Position numbers and translations under genes: made by a program. From WS-11 sp964405235 (GTDB lineage Bacteria; Eisenbacteria; RBG-16-71-46), in NCBI GenBank assembly GCA_964405235.1, contig CAYONG010000176.1, positions 1 through 17,698 on the forward strand: DNA of 17,698 nt. The letters are read 5' to 3'. The notes beneath the pieces are model-generated. The model did no database searches. It saw only the letters and a program-made list of their open reading frames with translations, and was not told the DNA's origin. Below, piece by piece: positions 11,395 through 17,698 of the stretch; within the stretch, counting starts at the first letter, position 1, and every line of letters begins with the position of its first letter.

Positions 11395-12269
11395 GAGCGC
11401 TCCGCGACGATGAAGAAGTGATCGGCCCAGCGGCGATCCGGCTCGGCCGTGCCGCCGGTCGCGAGATCCAGCTCCACTGCTGTCTCGTAGGCGCGTTGCA
11501 GCGCCGCCGCGTCCAAGCTCAAGGGGGGCTCGGCGTGGCGGCGGAAGCGGAGCAACGAGTAGAAGGGGTTCGCGCCCACGATCCGCGCGGTCCAGCCCAG
11601 GTCCGCCAGGGTCGAGGTGACCTCGTCAGCGCCCACCAGCTCACAGAAGTACCCGTTGTCGTACTGGACGCCTTTCCGGTGGGGGTTGTCCTCCGGGCGA
11701 AGGAGCAGCTCGCTGCGGGCGTTGTTGGCGACCAGGGCGATCCGTCCCTGCGGGCGCACCACGCGCGCCAGTTCGCCCAGCCCGCGCACCCGGATCTCGC
11801 CAGGGAGGTGCTCGAGCAACCCGACGCAGACCGCGGCGTCCATCGAGCCGGTCCGCAGCGCCAGGCGGGGCGCCTCGCCCTGGACCAGCGACAGCGGGGC
11901 GTGGTCGGCGCCCGGGTTTCCGACCGTGCCGACACCGGCCGACGCGGGCGGGCTCGTCGCCCGCATGGAGGCACTGTGCGCGCGGCAGCGCGCCAGCATC
12001 CCGGGCGCGTTGTCCATCGCGACCACGCGGGCACCGCGTGCGGCGAGGAATCCGCTCATGCGGCCCGTGCCGCAGCCGAGATCGAGCACCTTCCGGCCGG
12101 AAAGCGGCGCAAGCGCCCGCTCGACGAGCGTCCGCTCCCACCGGTCGTAGGCCTCGTTGACCGCTCGAGGCTCCCCCAGCGAAAGGACCGCCGCGAGGTC
12201 GTCACCCTTGGTCAGGCGCTCTTCACCCCAGTAGCGGGCGGCGGCCGCCCGATCATAGCCCGATGACAT
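11391..12269 (-). CDS. Class I SAM-dependent methyltransferase
   Basis: A 292-residue methyltransferase with the Rossmann-like SAM site: motif I DLGCGTGRMSG (residues 63-73), Asp86 at the end of beta-2 (VVAMDNAPGML), the LVQGEAPRLAL segment and post-motif GSMDAAVCVGLLEHLP, then VVRPQGRIALV. This matches Methyltransf_11/25-type enzymes acting on small molecules or lipids. The acceptor is unknown. Between beta-2 and the LVQGEA segment there is an insert of about 25 residues (100-125) rich in Ala, Ser, Pro and Gly, which this family does not usually have. Its DNA is full of inverted repeats. ATG 12269 has AAAGG a few bases upstream. It is the first gene of a two-gene unit with the epimerase and is divergent from the S9C peptidase. 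Confidence 0.9.
   Translation of the reverse strand: MSSGYDRAAAARYWGEERLTKGDDLAAVLSLGEPRAVNEAYDRWERTLVERALAPLSGRKVLDLGCGTGRMSGFLAARGARVVAMDNAPGMLARCRAHSASMRATSPPASAGVGTVGNPGADHAPLSLVQGEAPRLALRTGSMDAAVCVGLLEHLPGEIRVRGLGELARVVRPQGRIALVANNARSELLLRPEDNPHRKGVQYDNGYFCELVGADEVTSTLADLGWTARIVGANPFYSLLRFRRHAEPPLSLDAAALQRAYETAVELDLATGGTAEPDRRWADHFFIVAERS
11904..11964. repeat. Palindrome-rich insert inside the methyltransferase gene
   Basis: GTCGGC (11904-11909) is inverted at 11928-11933 (GCCGAC), with a further GGCCGAC at 937-943 of the same kilobase (11937-11943). GCGGGC (11944-11949) is inverted at 11959-11964 (GCCCGC) with a nine-base loop. The block coincides with the extra residues 100-125 of the methyltransferase and keeps the frame. 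Short GC palindromes are common in GC-rich DNA, so this is only suggestive of an inserted repeat element. Confidence 0.35.
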
Positions 12270-12460
12270 GATTGACCTTTCATGGGGGATGACGGCGAGG
12301 GGACCTCCCGGAGAGCTCCGAGCGGCACGATGTCAGCCCAAAATGGTATCACCATCGCGGCGATTGGCGCACATGAACGGCGCTGATCCCGCGCTTCCGC
12401 GGGCTCCTTCGACCCTGCTATCCTGCTCCCCGGATTCCCACGTCCTTCCAGGAGCGCCCC
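12270..12460. promoter_or_regulatory. Divergent intergenic region with candidate promoter for the S9C peptidase
   Basis: The 191-base gap is the only divergent one in the window, so it should hold promoters for both directions. It includes a stretch less GC-rich than its surroundings (about 12335-12380). A perfect hairpin CCCGCG-CTTC-CGCGGG is at 12388-12403. TGCTATCCT at 12416-12424 fits an extended -10 and would start transcription near 12431, about 30 bases before the ATG. AGGAG at 12450-12454 is a good ribosome site, six bases from ATG 12461. No clear -35 is seen, and nothing convincing for the minus-strand direction. Confidence 0.3.
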
Positions 12461-14470
12461 ATGTCCGTCATGACCATCCCCTCGACCACGCTATATCCCG
12501 CCCGCACCGGGGATCATCCGCTCACCGCCAAGGACATCTGGGCCGTCCCGCGGGTCGGTTCGCCGGTCCCCTCGCCCGACGGAACCCTGCTCGCCGTCAC
12601 GGTCACCACATACGACCTCGAGAAGAACGCGGGCAAGGGGCGGATCTGGCTGGTCCCTGCACGGGGCGGGGAGCCCCGCCCGCTTACCTCGTCCGATTTC
12701 TCGAGCGGCGATCCGGCGTTCTCACCCGACGGCCGGCGCTTGGCGTTTACGCGCAAGGTGGACGGCGGCAAGGCGCAGCTACACGTCATGCCGCTCGATG
12801 GCGGCGAGGCGCAGAAGCTGACCGACCTGCCGCTCGGGGCCTTCGACCCGACCTGGCTGCCCGACGGCTCAGGGGTCGTGTTCGGCACCTATCTCATCAA
12901 GGGGCATCTCACGCCCGAGGCGACCAAGGCCGAGATCGAGCGCCGCGAGAAGGACCCGGTCAAGGCGCACGTCACCGAAGAGCGCATCTATCGCTACTGG
13001 GACACGTGGCTCACCACCGGCGAGGTGCCGCATCTGTTCCTGCTCGACCTCGGGAGCGGCGGGCTGCGCGACGTGATGCCGGACTCCACCGCGTGGTTCG
13101 ACTGGATGGATCCCTCCGGCCAGTACGACGTGTCGCCTGACGGCAAGGAGATCGCCTACGCCGGGGTGATCGTGGACGAGGCGCGCTCGCTGATGCGCAC
13201 CGTCATCCACACCGTGCCGGTGGCGGGGGGGAAGCCGACCGCGCTCACCATGGACCATCCGGCGGACGACCTCCGGCCGCGCTACACGCCGGACGGCACG
13301 GGAATCGTCTACGGCATGCAGCACGACCCGCTCTTCTACGCCGACCGCGTTCGCCTGATGCGCTACGAGCGCTCGGGCAAGTCCCATGCGGCGCTGCTCG
13401 ACAGCTGGGATCTCTCGCCCATGCACTGGGAGTTCGCCGCCGACGGAACGCTCTTCATCGAAGCCGAGGAGAACGGCCGGGTCTGCGGCTTCGCGCTGGG
13501 GAAGGGCGACCTGGCCCCGCGCCGCGTGGTGGCGGGCGGCTCCATAGCGGGGCTCGTGCCCACGACCGGCGGCCGGCTCCACTTCACGCTCCAGCACCTC
13601 TCGCTCCCGCCCGAGGTGCACGCCGCTGCGGCGGCGGGCGGCGCGGCCGAACGGCTCACGAGCTTCACCGAGCCGGCGCTCGCCAAGGTCTCGATGGGCG
13701 AGGTGCGCGAGATGCAGTTTGAAGGCGCCTACGGCGAGTCCGTCCAGATGTTCGTCGTGCTGCCGCCCGGCTATCAGTCGGGAAAGAAGTACCCGCTGGT
13801 CCAGGTGATCCACGGGGGGCCGCACGGGATCAGCCCGGACGCGTTCCACTTCCGCTGGAACGGCCAGGCGTTCGCGGCGCCCGGCTACGTGGCGGCGCTG
13901 GTCAACTTCCAGGGTTCGACCTCGTGGGGGCAGGATTTCGCCCAGCGCATCCAGGGCGCGTGGGGGGATCGTCCCTTCGACGACGTCATGAAGGCGACCG
14001 ACGTGCTGATCGCCGCGGGCCTCGTGGACGAGAAGAAGATGGCGGCGGTGGGCGGCTCGTACGGCGGCTACATGGCGTCCTGGATCGAGGGCCACACCGA
14101 CCGGTTCAAGTGCATCGTCAATCACGCCGGCGTCTACGACCTGTTGAGCCAGTACGCGAGCGACGTGACGCAGGGGCGCGCTCAGTCCATGGGCGGCGAG
14201 CCCTGGGAGGGGATCGAGGTGATCGACCGCTGGAACCCGGCGCGCGCCGCGAGCGGCTTCAACACGCCGATGCTGGTCATCCACGGCGAAAAGGACTACC
14301 GGGTCCCGGTCTCGCAGGGTCTCGAGTGTTACGGGGTGCTCAAGGCCAAGGGCGTGCCCGCGCGGCTCGTCTACTTTCCGGACGAAAACCACTGGGTGCT
14401 GAAGCCGGCCAATTCGATCCTCTGGTACCGGGAGGTGATGGCGTGGATGAAGCGCTGGTTGGGCGTGTGA
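12461..14470 (+). CDS. S9C-type serine peptidase (acylaminoacyl-peptidase-like), cytoplasmic
   Basis: A 669-residue prolyl-oligopeptidase-family enzyme that would cut short or acylated peptides. The N-terminal half is a beta-propeller with repeated SPDG blades (about residues 25-420). The C-terminal alpha/beta hydrolase domain starts at PLVQVIHGGPHG. The triad is complete: Ser533 in GGSYGGYM, Asp612 in HGEKDYRV and His644 in DENHWV. The strand that is usually NPRGS-like reads VNFQGSTSWGQ. Unlike the S9 peptidase at 3198-5222, it has no signal peptide (MSVMTIPSTTLYPARTGDHP), so it is likely cytoplasmic. ATG 12461 has AGGAG six bases upstream. Its own promoter region lies upstream, and it is probably transcribed separately from or ahead of the 14577-16469 genes. 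Confidence 0.95.
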   Translation: MSVMTIPSTTLYPARTGDHPLTAKDIWAVPRVGSPVPSPDGTLLAVTVTTYDLEKNAGKGRIWLVPARGGEPRPLTSSDFSSGDPAFSPDGRRLAFTRKVDGGKAQLHVMPLDGGEAQKLTDLPLGAFDPTWLPDGSGVVFGTYLIKGHLTPEATKAEIERREKDPVKAHVTEERIYRYWDTWLTTGEVPHLFLLDLGSGGLRDVMPDSTAWFDWMDPSGQYDVSPDGKEIAYAGVIVDEARSLMRTVIHTVPVAGGKPTALTMDHPADDLRPRYTPDGTGIVYGMQHDPLFYADRVRLMRYERSGKSHAALLDSWDLSPMHWEFAADGTLFIEAEENGRVCGFALGKGDLAPRRVVAGGSIAGLVPTTGGRLHFTLQHLSLPPEVHAAAAAGGAAERLTSFTEPALAKVSMGEVREMQFEGAYGESVQMFVVLPPGYQSGKKYPLVQVIHGGPHGISPDAFHFRWNGQAFAAPGYVAALVNFQGSTSWGQDFAQRIQGAWGDRPFDDVMKATDVLIAAGLVDEKKMAAVGGSYGGYMASWIEGHTDRFKCIVNHAGVYDLLSQYASDVTQGRAQSMGGEPWEGIEVIDRWNPARAASGFNTPMLVIHGEKDYRVPVSQGLECYGVLKAKGVPARLVYFPDENHWVLKPANSILWYREVMAWMKRWLGV

Positions 14471-14576
14471 ATCCCATCAGGGACTGAAGGCACGTCGCCA
14501 GGCTGACCGCACAACCCCCCACACTTCAGGGCTCTCACCGCGGCCTCCTTCCCGCGCTTGTCCCTGCGGTTCTCCG

Positions 14577-14798
14577 CTGTCCAAAGAGGAACTCGCCCGC
14601 TGGAGGCAGCGCTTCTTCACGCTCGCCGTGGTAACCGCGCTGGCGCTCGCGTTCGCCGGAACGGCCATCCTCGGGACGACCTACGGGTTCCTTGTGAACG
14701 CCGGGCTGCCCGACATCGACTGGGGGTCGTGGATCTGGTCGGGGATGGTCAGCCTGTGGGTCCTGGGCCTGGTGATCGCAGGCCGGCGCTACCGGTGA
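14577..14798 (+). CDS. Small two-helix membrane protein with non-AUG start
   Basis: A 73-codon frame beginning LSKEELARWRQRFFTLAV and ending LVIAGRRYR. A charged amphipathic N-terminus is followed by a hydrophobic helix (about residues 14-42), a short turn with NAGLPDIDWGSW, and a second hydrophobic helix (about 50-68) closing with Arg-Arg-Tyr-Arg. This suggests both ends in the cytoplasm. Third codon positions are nearly all G or C, and the two-helix pattern is coherent, which supports real coding. The frame stays open upstream to the S9C stop but contains no ATG, GTG or TTG before CTG 14577. GTG 14628 would remove the charged N-terminus. No clear ribosome site precedes the CTG. A small frameshift joining TTG 14558 in another frame is possible. 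It lies 34 bases before the hydrolase. I do not recognise the family. Confidence 0.6.
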   Translation: MSKEELARWRQRFFTLAVVTALALAFAGTAILGTTYGFLVNAGLPDIDWGSWIWSGMVSLWVLGLVIAGRRYR

Positions 14799-14832
14799 AA
14801 GGGCGGGGGACGAAAATGAAAGAGGTCGGACG

Positions 14833-16272
14833 ATGAGAATCGATCGCAGTGGAATCCGTGCAGCCCTGGGCGCTCTCGCGCTTACGCTCGCCGTCATCCC
14901 GCTCGCCGGCCGTGCCGAATCGTCCGCCGGCCGCGCGCCCGAGGGCATCTGGCAGGGCTCGGTCGCCGGCGTCCGGTTGATCGTGAACGTCGGTCGCGCG
15001 TCTGACGGGCGGCTCACCGGCACCATGGACAGCCCCGACCAGGGCGCGATGGGGCTCGCGATCGACACGCTCGACTTCGCCGGGGATTCGCTCCACTTCG
15101 AGCTGCGGCGCCTGCGCGCTTCGTACGCCGGCCGGATGAACGGCGAGGGCAGCGAGTTGTCGGGGAACTGGTCTCAGAGCGGTTTCTCGCTCCCGCTGGT
15201 GCTCAAGCGGCTCGAGAAGGCGCCCGAGTTCCGCCGCTCGCAGGACCCGATCCCGCCCTATCCCTACGACACCCTCACGGTGTCGTACGACAACGCGAAG
15301 GCGGGCGTGAAGCTCGCGGGTACGCTCACGATGCCGCGCGGCACTGGGCCGCATCCCTGTGCGGTGCTCATCACCGGCTCGGGTCCGGAGAACCGCGACG
15401 AGGAGATCTTCAACCATCGCCCGTTCCGCGTGCTCGCCGACCACCTCACGCGCGCGGGCATCGCCGTGCTAAGGGTGGACGACCGCGGCGTCGGCGGCTC
15501 CACCGGCAACAGTGCGAACGCCACGAGCGACGACTTTGCCGGCGACGTGCTGGCGGGGATTGGCTTTCTCAAGACCCGCCCTGAGATCGACCGGAAGCAC
15601 ATCGGGCTGATCGGCCACAGCGAGGGCGGTCTCATCGCGCCGATCGCGGCGATGCGCTCGCAGGACGTGGAGTTCATCGTCCTGATGGCGGGACCGGGTC
15701 TGCCGGGCGATTCCATCCTCATCCTCCAGAGTGCGGCGATGCGCCGCCTCATGGGCTCGGACGAGGCGTATGTCGCCCGCGAGGGGGCGGCCCATCGGCG
15801 TATCCACATGCTGATCCGCGCGGGCGACAGCACCGGCGTCGTGCGGGCCACGCGCGACCTGCTTGAAGTCCAGATCGAGAGCATGAGCCCCGAAGCGCTC
15901 AAGGGGATCGGCGATCTCGACAGCCTCGCCGTTCTCGCGAGCCGGCAGTTCCTCTCGCCGTGGATGCGCTACTTCGTCGGTTTCGACCCGCGGCCGACGC
16001 TCGCAAAGGTGAGATGCCCGGTGCTGGCGCTGAATGGGAGCAAGGACTTCCAGGTGCCGCCCAGGGAGAATCTGGCCGCAATCGACGCGGCGCTCAAGGC
16101 CGGCGGGAACCGCGACCACATGGTTAAGGAGCTGCCCGGGCTCAACCACATGTTCCAGACCGCCGGGACCGGCGCGATCAGCGAGTACGCGATGATCGAT
16201 GAAACCCTGGCCCCCGCGGCGCTGGAGGAGATGTCGCGGTGGATCCTGGCGCGCACCACCGCCAGGCGATGA
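14833..16272 (+). CDS. Exported alpha/beta hydrolase (S33/serine aminopeptidase-like) with N-terminal beta domain
   Basis: A 479-residue secreted or periplasmic hydrolase. The N-terminus MRIDRSGIRAALGALALTLA ending near AGRAES is a signal peptide. Residues about 36-130 form a beta-rich accessory domain (GIWQGSVAG, GRLTGTMDSPDQG, ELSGNWSQSG) often found before this type of hydrolase. The alpha/beta hydrolase part begins near VKLAGTLTMPRG and shows LITGSGPENRDEE (oxyanion region), RVDDRGVGGS, nucleophile Ser263 in IGHSEGG, acid Asp405 in NGSKDFQVPP and His439 in GLNHMFQ. The substrate may be an ester or a peptide; the sequence does not decide. ATG 14833 has AGAGG about eight bases upstream. Its stop overlaps the start of the Xre gene by four bases (ATGA). 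Confidence 0.93.
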   Translation: MRIDRSGIRAALGALALTLAVIPLAGRAESSAGRAPEGIWQGSVAGVRLIVNVGRASDGRLTGTMDSPDQGAMGLAIDTLDFAGDSLHFELRRLRASYAGRMNGEGSELSGNWSQSGFSLPLVLKRLEKAPEFRRSQDPIPPYPYDTLTVSYDNAKAGVKLAGTLTMPRGTGPHPCAVLITGSGPENRDEEIFNHRPFRVLADHLTRAGIAVLRVDDRGVGGSTGNSANATSDDFAGDVLAGIGFLKTRPEIDRKHIGLIGHSEGGLIAPIAAMRSQDVEFIVLMAGPGLPGDSILILQSAAMRRLMGSDEAYVAREGAAHRRIHMLIRAGDSTGVVRATRDLLEVQIESMSPEALKGIGDLDSLAVLASRQFLSPWMRYFVGFDPRPTLAKVRCPVLALNGSKDFQVPPRENLAAIDAALKAGGNRDHMVKELPGLNHMFQTAGTGAISEYAMIDETLAPAALEEMSRWILARTTARR

Positions 16273-16469
16273 AGAACGAGCTGCGCGTACTGCGGGCCGG
16301 GCGTCAGTGGTCGCAGGGGGATCTGGCCGAGAAGCTCGGCGTCTCACGGCAGACCGTGAACGCGCTCGAGACCGGCAAGTACGATCCGAGCCTCCCGCTG
16401 GCGTTCAAGATCGCCAGCCTGTTCAGGCGTCGCATCGAGGACGTGTTCGATTACGATCCGCGGGGTTGA
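16269..16469 (+). CDS. Small Xre-family helix-turn-helix regulator (YozG-like)
   Basis: A 66-residue protein consisting of little more than a Cro/CI helix-turn-helix. LRVLRAGRQWSQGDLAEKLG is followed by the recognition helix VSRQTVNALE, then TGKYDPSLPLAFKIASLF and the ending IEDVFDYDP. This is the pattern of YozG-type regulators, which often accompany small membrane proteins. The ATG at 16269 overlaps the hydrolase stop (ATGA). An in-frame GTG at 16239 would only add residues encoded inside the hydrolase gene. It probably controls its own operon or a membrane/hydrolase function, but no operator is evident. It converges on the O-methyltransferase with 44 bases between. Confidence 0.93.
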   Translation: MKNELRVLRAGRQWSQGDLAEKLGVSRQTVNALETGKYDPSLPLAFKIASLFRRRIEDVFDYDPRG

Positions 16470-16513
16470 CGCAGGCCGGCCAGGGCTCGTGCGGCTCGGC
16501 AGCCAGGCTCAGC

Positions 16514-17164
16514 TCAGCGCCTGACCCCCACCCAAAGCCCGTCGCCCAGCGGCACGATGACGCTTTGCAGCGCCTCGACCTTCGCCATGTGATCGTTGAA
16601 CGCGCGCATGGCGCCGACCTCATTGTCGGTCGGTGTCTCGGCGAGGAGCTGGCCAAAGGCAAACGCGTTGTCCACCATGATGAGCCCGCCGCGCCGCACG
16701 ATGCGCAGGCACTCGGCGAGGTACTTCGGGTAGGACGACTTGTCGGCGTCGAGGAACGCCGCGTCGGCCGAATCCATCGCGAAGCCCGGCAGCACGTCCA
16801 TGGCGGCGCCGCGATACACCTCGACGCGCCCCGCCACGTCGGACTTGGCCACCCAGCGCTCGGCGAAGTCGGCGTGCTTCTTCTCCAGCTCGATGGTGCG
16901 CACGCGGCCCTCCGGCGGCAGCGCACGGGCCATGGCGATCGCCGAATAGCCGGCCAGCGTGCCGACTTCGACCACCTCGCGCGCCTTGGCGAGCCGCAGC
17001 AGGATCTGCATGAAGCTCGCCTGCTCGGGCGCGATCCAGATGGACGGGATGCCCTCGGCCACGGCGGCACGCTTCAAGTCGGCGAGGAACGCGTCCTCGC
17101 GCACCGTGCGCTCGGCGACGTAGCGGTAATGCTCGGCGGTGACCAGAGATGATGTATCGGACAT
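16514..17164 (-). CDS. SAM-dependent O-methyltransferase (family 3, catechol/CCoAOMT-like)
   Basis: A 216-residue methyltransferase of the Methyltransf_3 group, which methylates hydroxyls on catechols or similar small molecules using a divalent metal. Visible motifs are VVEVGTLAGYSAIAMA (about residues 64-79, SAM site I), RTIELEKKHADFAERW (SAM ribose acid), AAFLDADKSSYPKYL (metal-binding Asp region, about 135-150) and GGLIMVDNAFAFG. The metal/catalytic residues Asp-x-Asp-Lys and Asp-Asn are kept. ATG 17164 has GGAGG four to five bases upstream. It lies 26 bases downstream of the membrane-protein gene on the same strand, so the two are likely co-transcribed. The acceptor substrate is unknown. 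Confidence 0.93.
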   Translation of the reverse strand: MSDTSSLVTAEHYRYVAERTVREDAFLADLKRAAVAEGIPSIWIAPEQASFMQILLRLAKAREVVEVGTLAGYSAIAMARALPPEGRVRTIELEKKHADFAERWVAKSDVAGRVEVYRGAAMDVLPGFAMDSADAAFLDADKSSYPKYLAECLRIVRRGGLIMVDNAFAFGQLLAETPTDNEVGAMRAFNDHMAKVEALQSVIVPLGDGLWVGVRR

Positions 17165-17190
17165 GATGCCTCCGACGATGACCGGTGCGC

Positions 17191-17673
17191 TCAGCGACGC
17201 GGGTCGCGGCTGCGAAACAGCACTGCGCCGAGGTGGGCGGCGACGAACGAGAGCACCACCATGCTGGCGACGTTGTGGACCGCGGACAACAGGGCAGGAT
17301 AGCGCACCTCGACCGTGACCGGTGTGGCGACTCTATCCTGCCACCAGTACGCCGCGAGCCACAGCCCGGTGAGGTTGGTCAGCGCCATGGACGAGGCGGC
17401 GATGATCCCGAGCGCGTAGTGGAGCTGCGGGCGCACGGGCCGCACCCGCTGCCAGTGCCGCCACTGATAGACGGCGTAGATCGCGGTGAGCAACACGCCC
17501 GCGACCACATGGAGCGCCTCGCCCGGCGTGGCGCCCCACACCAGCCGGGCGACGAAGATGATCAGCCCCCCGACCGCCTCGAACGCCAGGAGCACCCACA
17601 GCGTGAGGAGCAGCGGCGCGCGTAGTCGGCGGGCCCGCAGGTCTTCGGGGGAACGGGCGACGGGCTCGTCCAA
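17191..17673 (-). CDS. Four-helix integral membrane protein with helix-located histidines (possible b-type cytochrome)
   Basis: About 160 residues with four hydrophobic helices (about 19-43, 53-72, 86-111 and 131-153). Histidines lie in or near the helices: His55 (ALHVVAG), His73 (WRHWQ), His85 (QLHYALG), His133 (AVHNVAS) and His147 (AAHLGAV). Pairs of His in neighbouring helices are what a haem-b membrane protein of the cytochrome b561/DUF4405 type would show, but I cannot confirm the family. The start shown is TTG 17673. The same frame is open to the window edge and contains no ATG or GTG near the N-terminus, so the true start could lie outside. It precedes the O-methyltransferase by 26 bases. 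Confidence 0.75.
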   Translation of the reverse strand: MDEPVARSPEDLRARRLRAPLLLTLWVLLAFEAVGGLIIFVARLVWGATPGEALHVVAGVLLTAIYAVYQWRHWQRVRPVRPQLHYALGIIAASSMALTNLTGLWLAAYWWQDRVATPVTVEVRYPALLSAVHNVASMVVLSFVAAHLGAVLFRSRDPRR

Positions 17674-17675
17674 CG

Positions 17676-17698
17676 CTAGACGAGGTAGCGCAGCGCGA
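17676..17698 (-). CDS. Possible 3' end of a gene entering from the right edge
   Basis: On the minus strand one frame reads ALRYLV followed by TAG at 17678-17676, which looks like the end of an upstream gene two bases before the TTG at 17673. Only 23 bases are available, so this is weak, but it would explain a coupled TTG start for the membrane protein. Confidence 0.25.

Noticed and set aside
12869..14392. A 507-residue minus-strand frame across the S9C peptidase
   Set aside because: Composition is His/Arg/Val/Asp-rich without motifs; the plus-strand frame has complete catalytic residues.
14558..14836. A 92-residue plus-strand frame starting at TTG 14558
   Set aside because: Its translation is Arg/Gly/Pro-rich with no hydrophobic pattern, whereas the overlapping frame at 14577-14798 encodes two coherent membrane helices.
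16239..16268. Longer Xre protein starting at GTG 16239
   Set aside because: The extra ten residues are encoded inside the hydrolase gene and do not resemble the family; the ATG at 16269 gives the usual N-terminus and an ATGA overlap.

Overview
This is a GC-rich bacterial chromosomal segment. Coding frames have almost exclusively G or C at third positions, and genes are tightly packed with many 1- to 4-base stop/start overlaps. No rRNA, tRNA, CRISPR array, insertion sequence or phage gene is visible. The gene content (ClpB, homodimeric-type pyruvate dehydrogenase E1, several S9/alpha-beta hydrolases, a DamX-like SPOR protein) suggests a free-living Gram-negative-type bacterium. The style of the S9 peptidases would fit Gemmatimonadota, Eisenbacteria, Acidobacteria or myxobacteria-like soil lineages, but the phylum cannot be fixed from sequence reading alone.

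Layout, left to right. (1) 1-5222, plus strand: a run of four genes joined by overlapping or near-overlapping stop/start codons: clpB (5' end outside the window), a nitrilase that appears to start at CTG, a GNAT acetyltransferase, and a secreted-type S9 peptidase broken by one in-frame amber codon. (2) 5269-10352, minus strand: in transcription order aceE, a DamX-like membrane SPOR protein carrying a remnant of an ExeA/GspA-type ATPase, and an SDR oxidoreductase. (3) 10400-12269, minus strand: a SAM methyltransferase overlapping an NAD-dependent epimerase by GTGA, ending in a hairpin-plus-T-tract terminator just upstream of aceE. (4) 12461-14470, plus strand: a cytoplasmic S9C-type acylaminoacyl-peptidase, divergent from the methyltransferase. 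(5) 14577-16469, plus strand: a probable operon of a 73-residue two-helix membrane protein, an exported alpha/beta hydrolase and a small Xre-type regulator that overlaps the hydrolase by ATGA. (6) 16514-17698, minus strand: a four-helix histidine-containing membrane protein followed by a family-3-type O-methyltransferase.

No gene-free stretch exceeds about 200 bases. The largest gaps are 12270-12460, 6049-6172, 7526-7631 and 14471-14576.

Most genes are housekeeping or generic enzymes. I do not see a clear new defence, biosynthetic or mobile system. The most unusual items are the SPOR protein whose ATPase core is missing between two recognisable ends, the S9 peptidase cut by a single TAG where relatives are expected to have Tyr, a methyltransferase with a palindrome-rich insert, an epimerase with Arg in place of the YxxxK lysine, and a small non-AUG membrane gene in a hydrolase/Xre operon.
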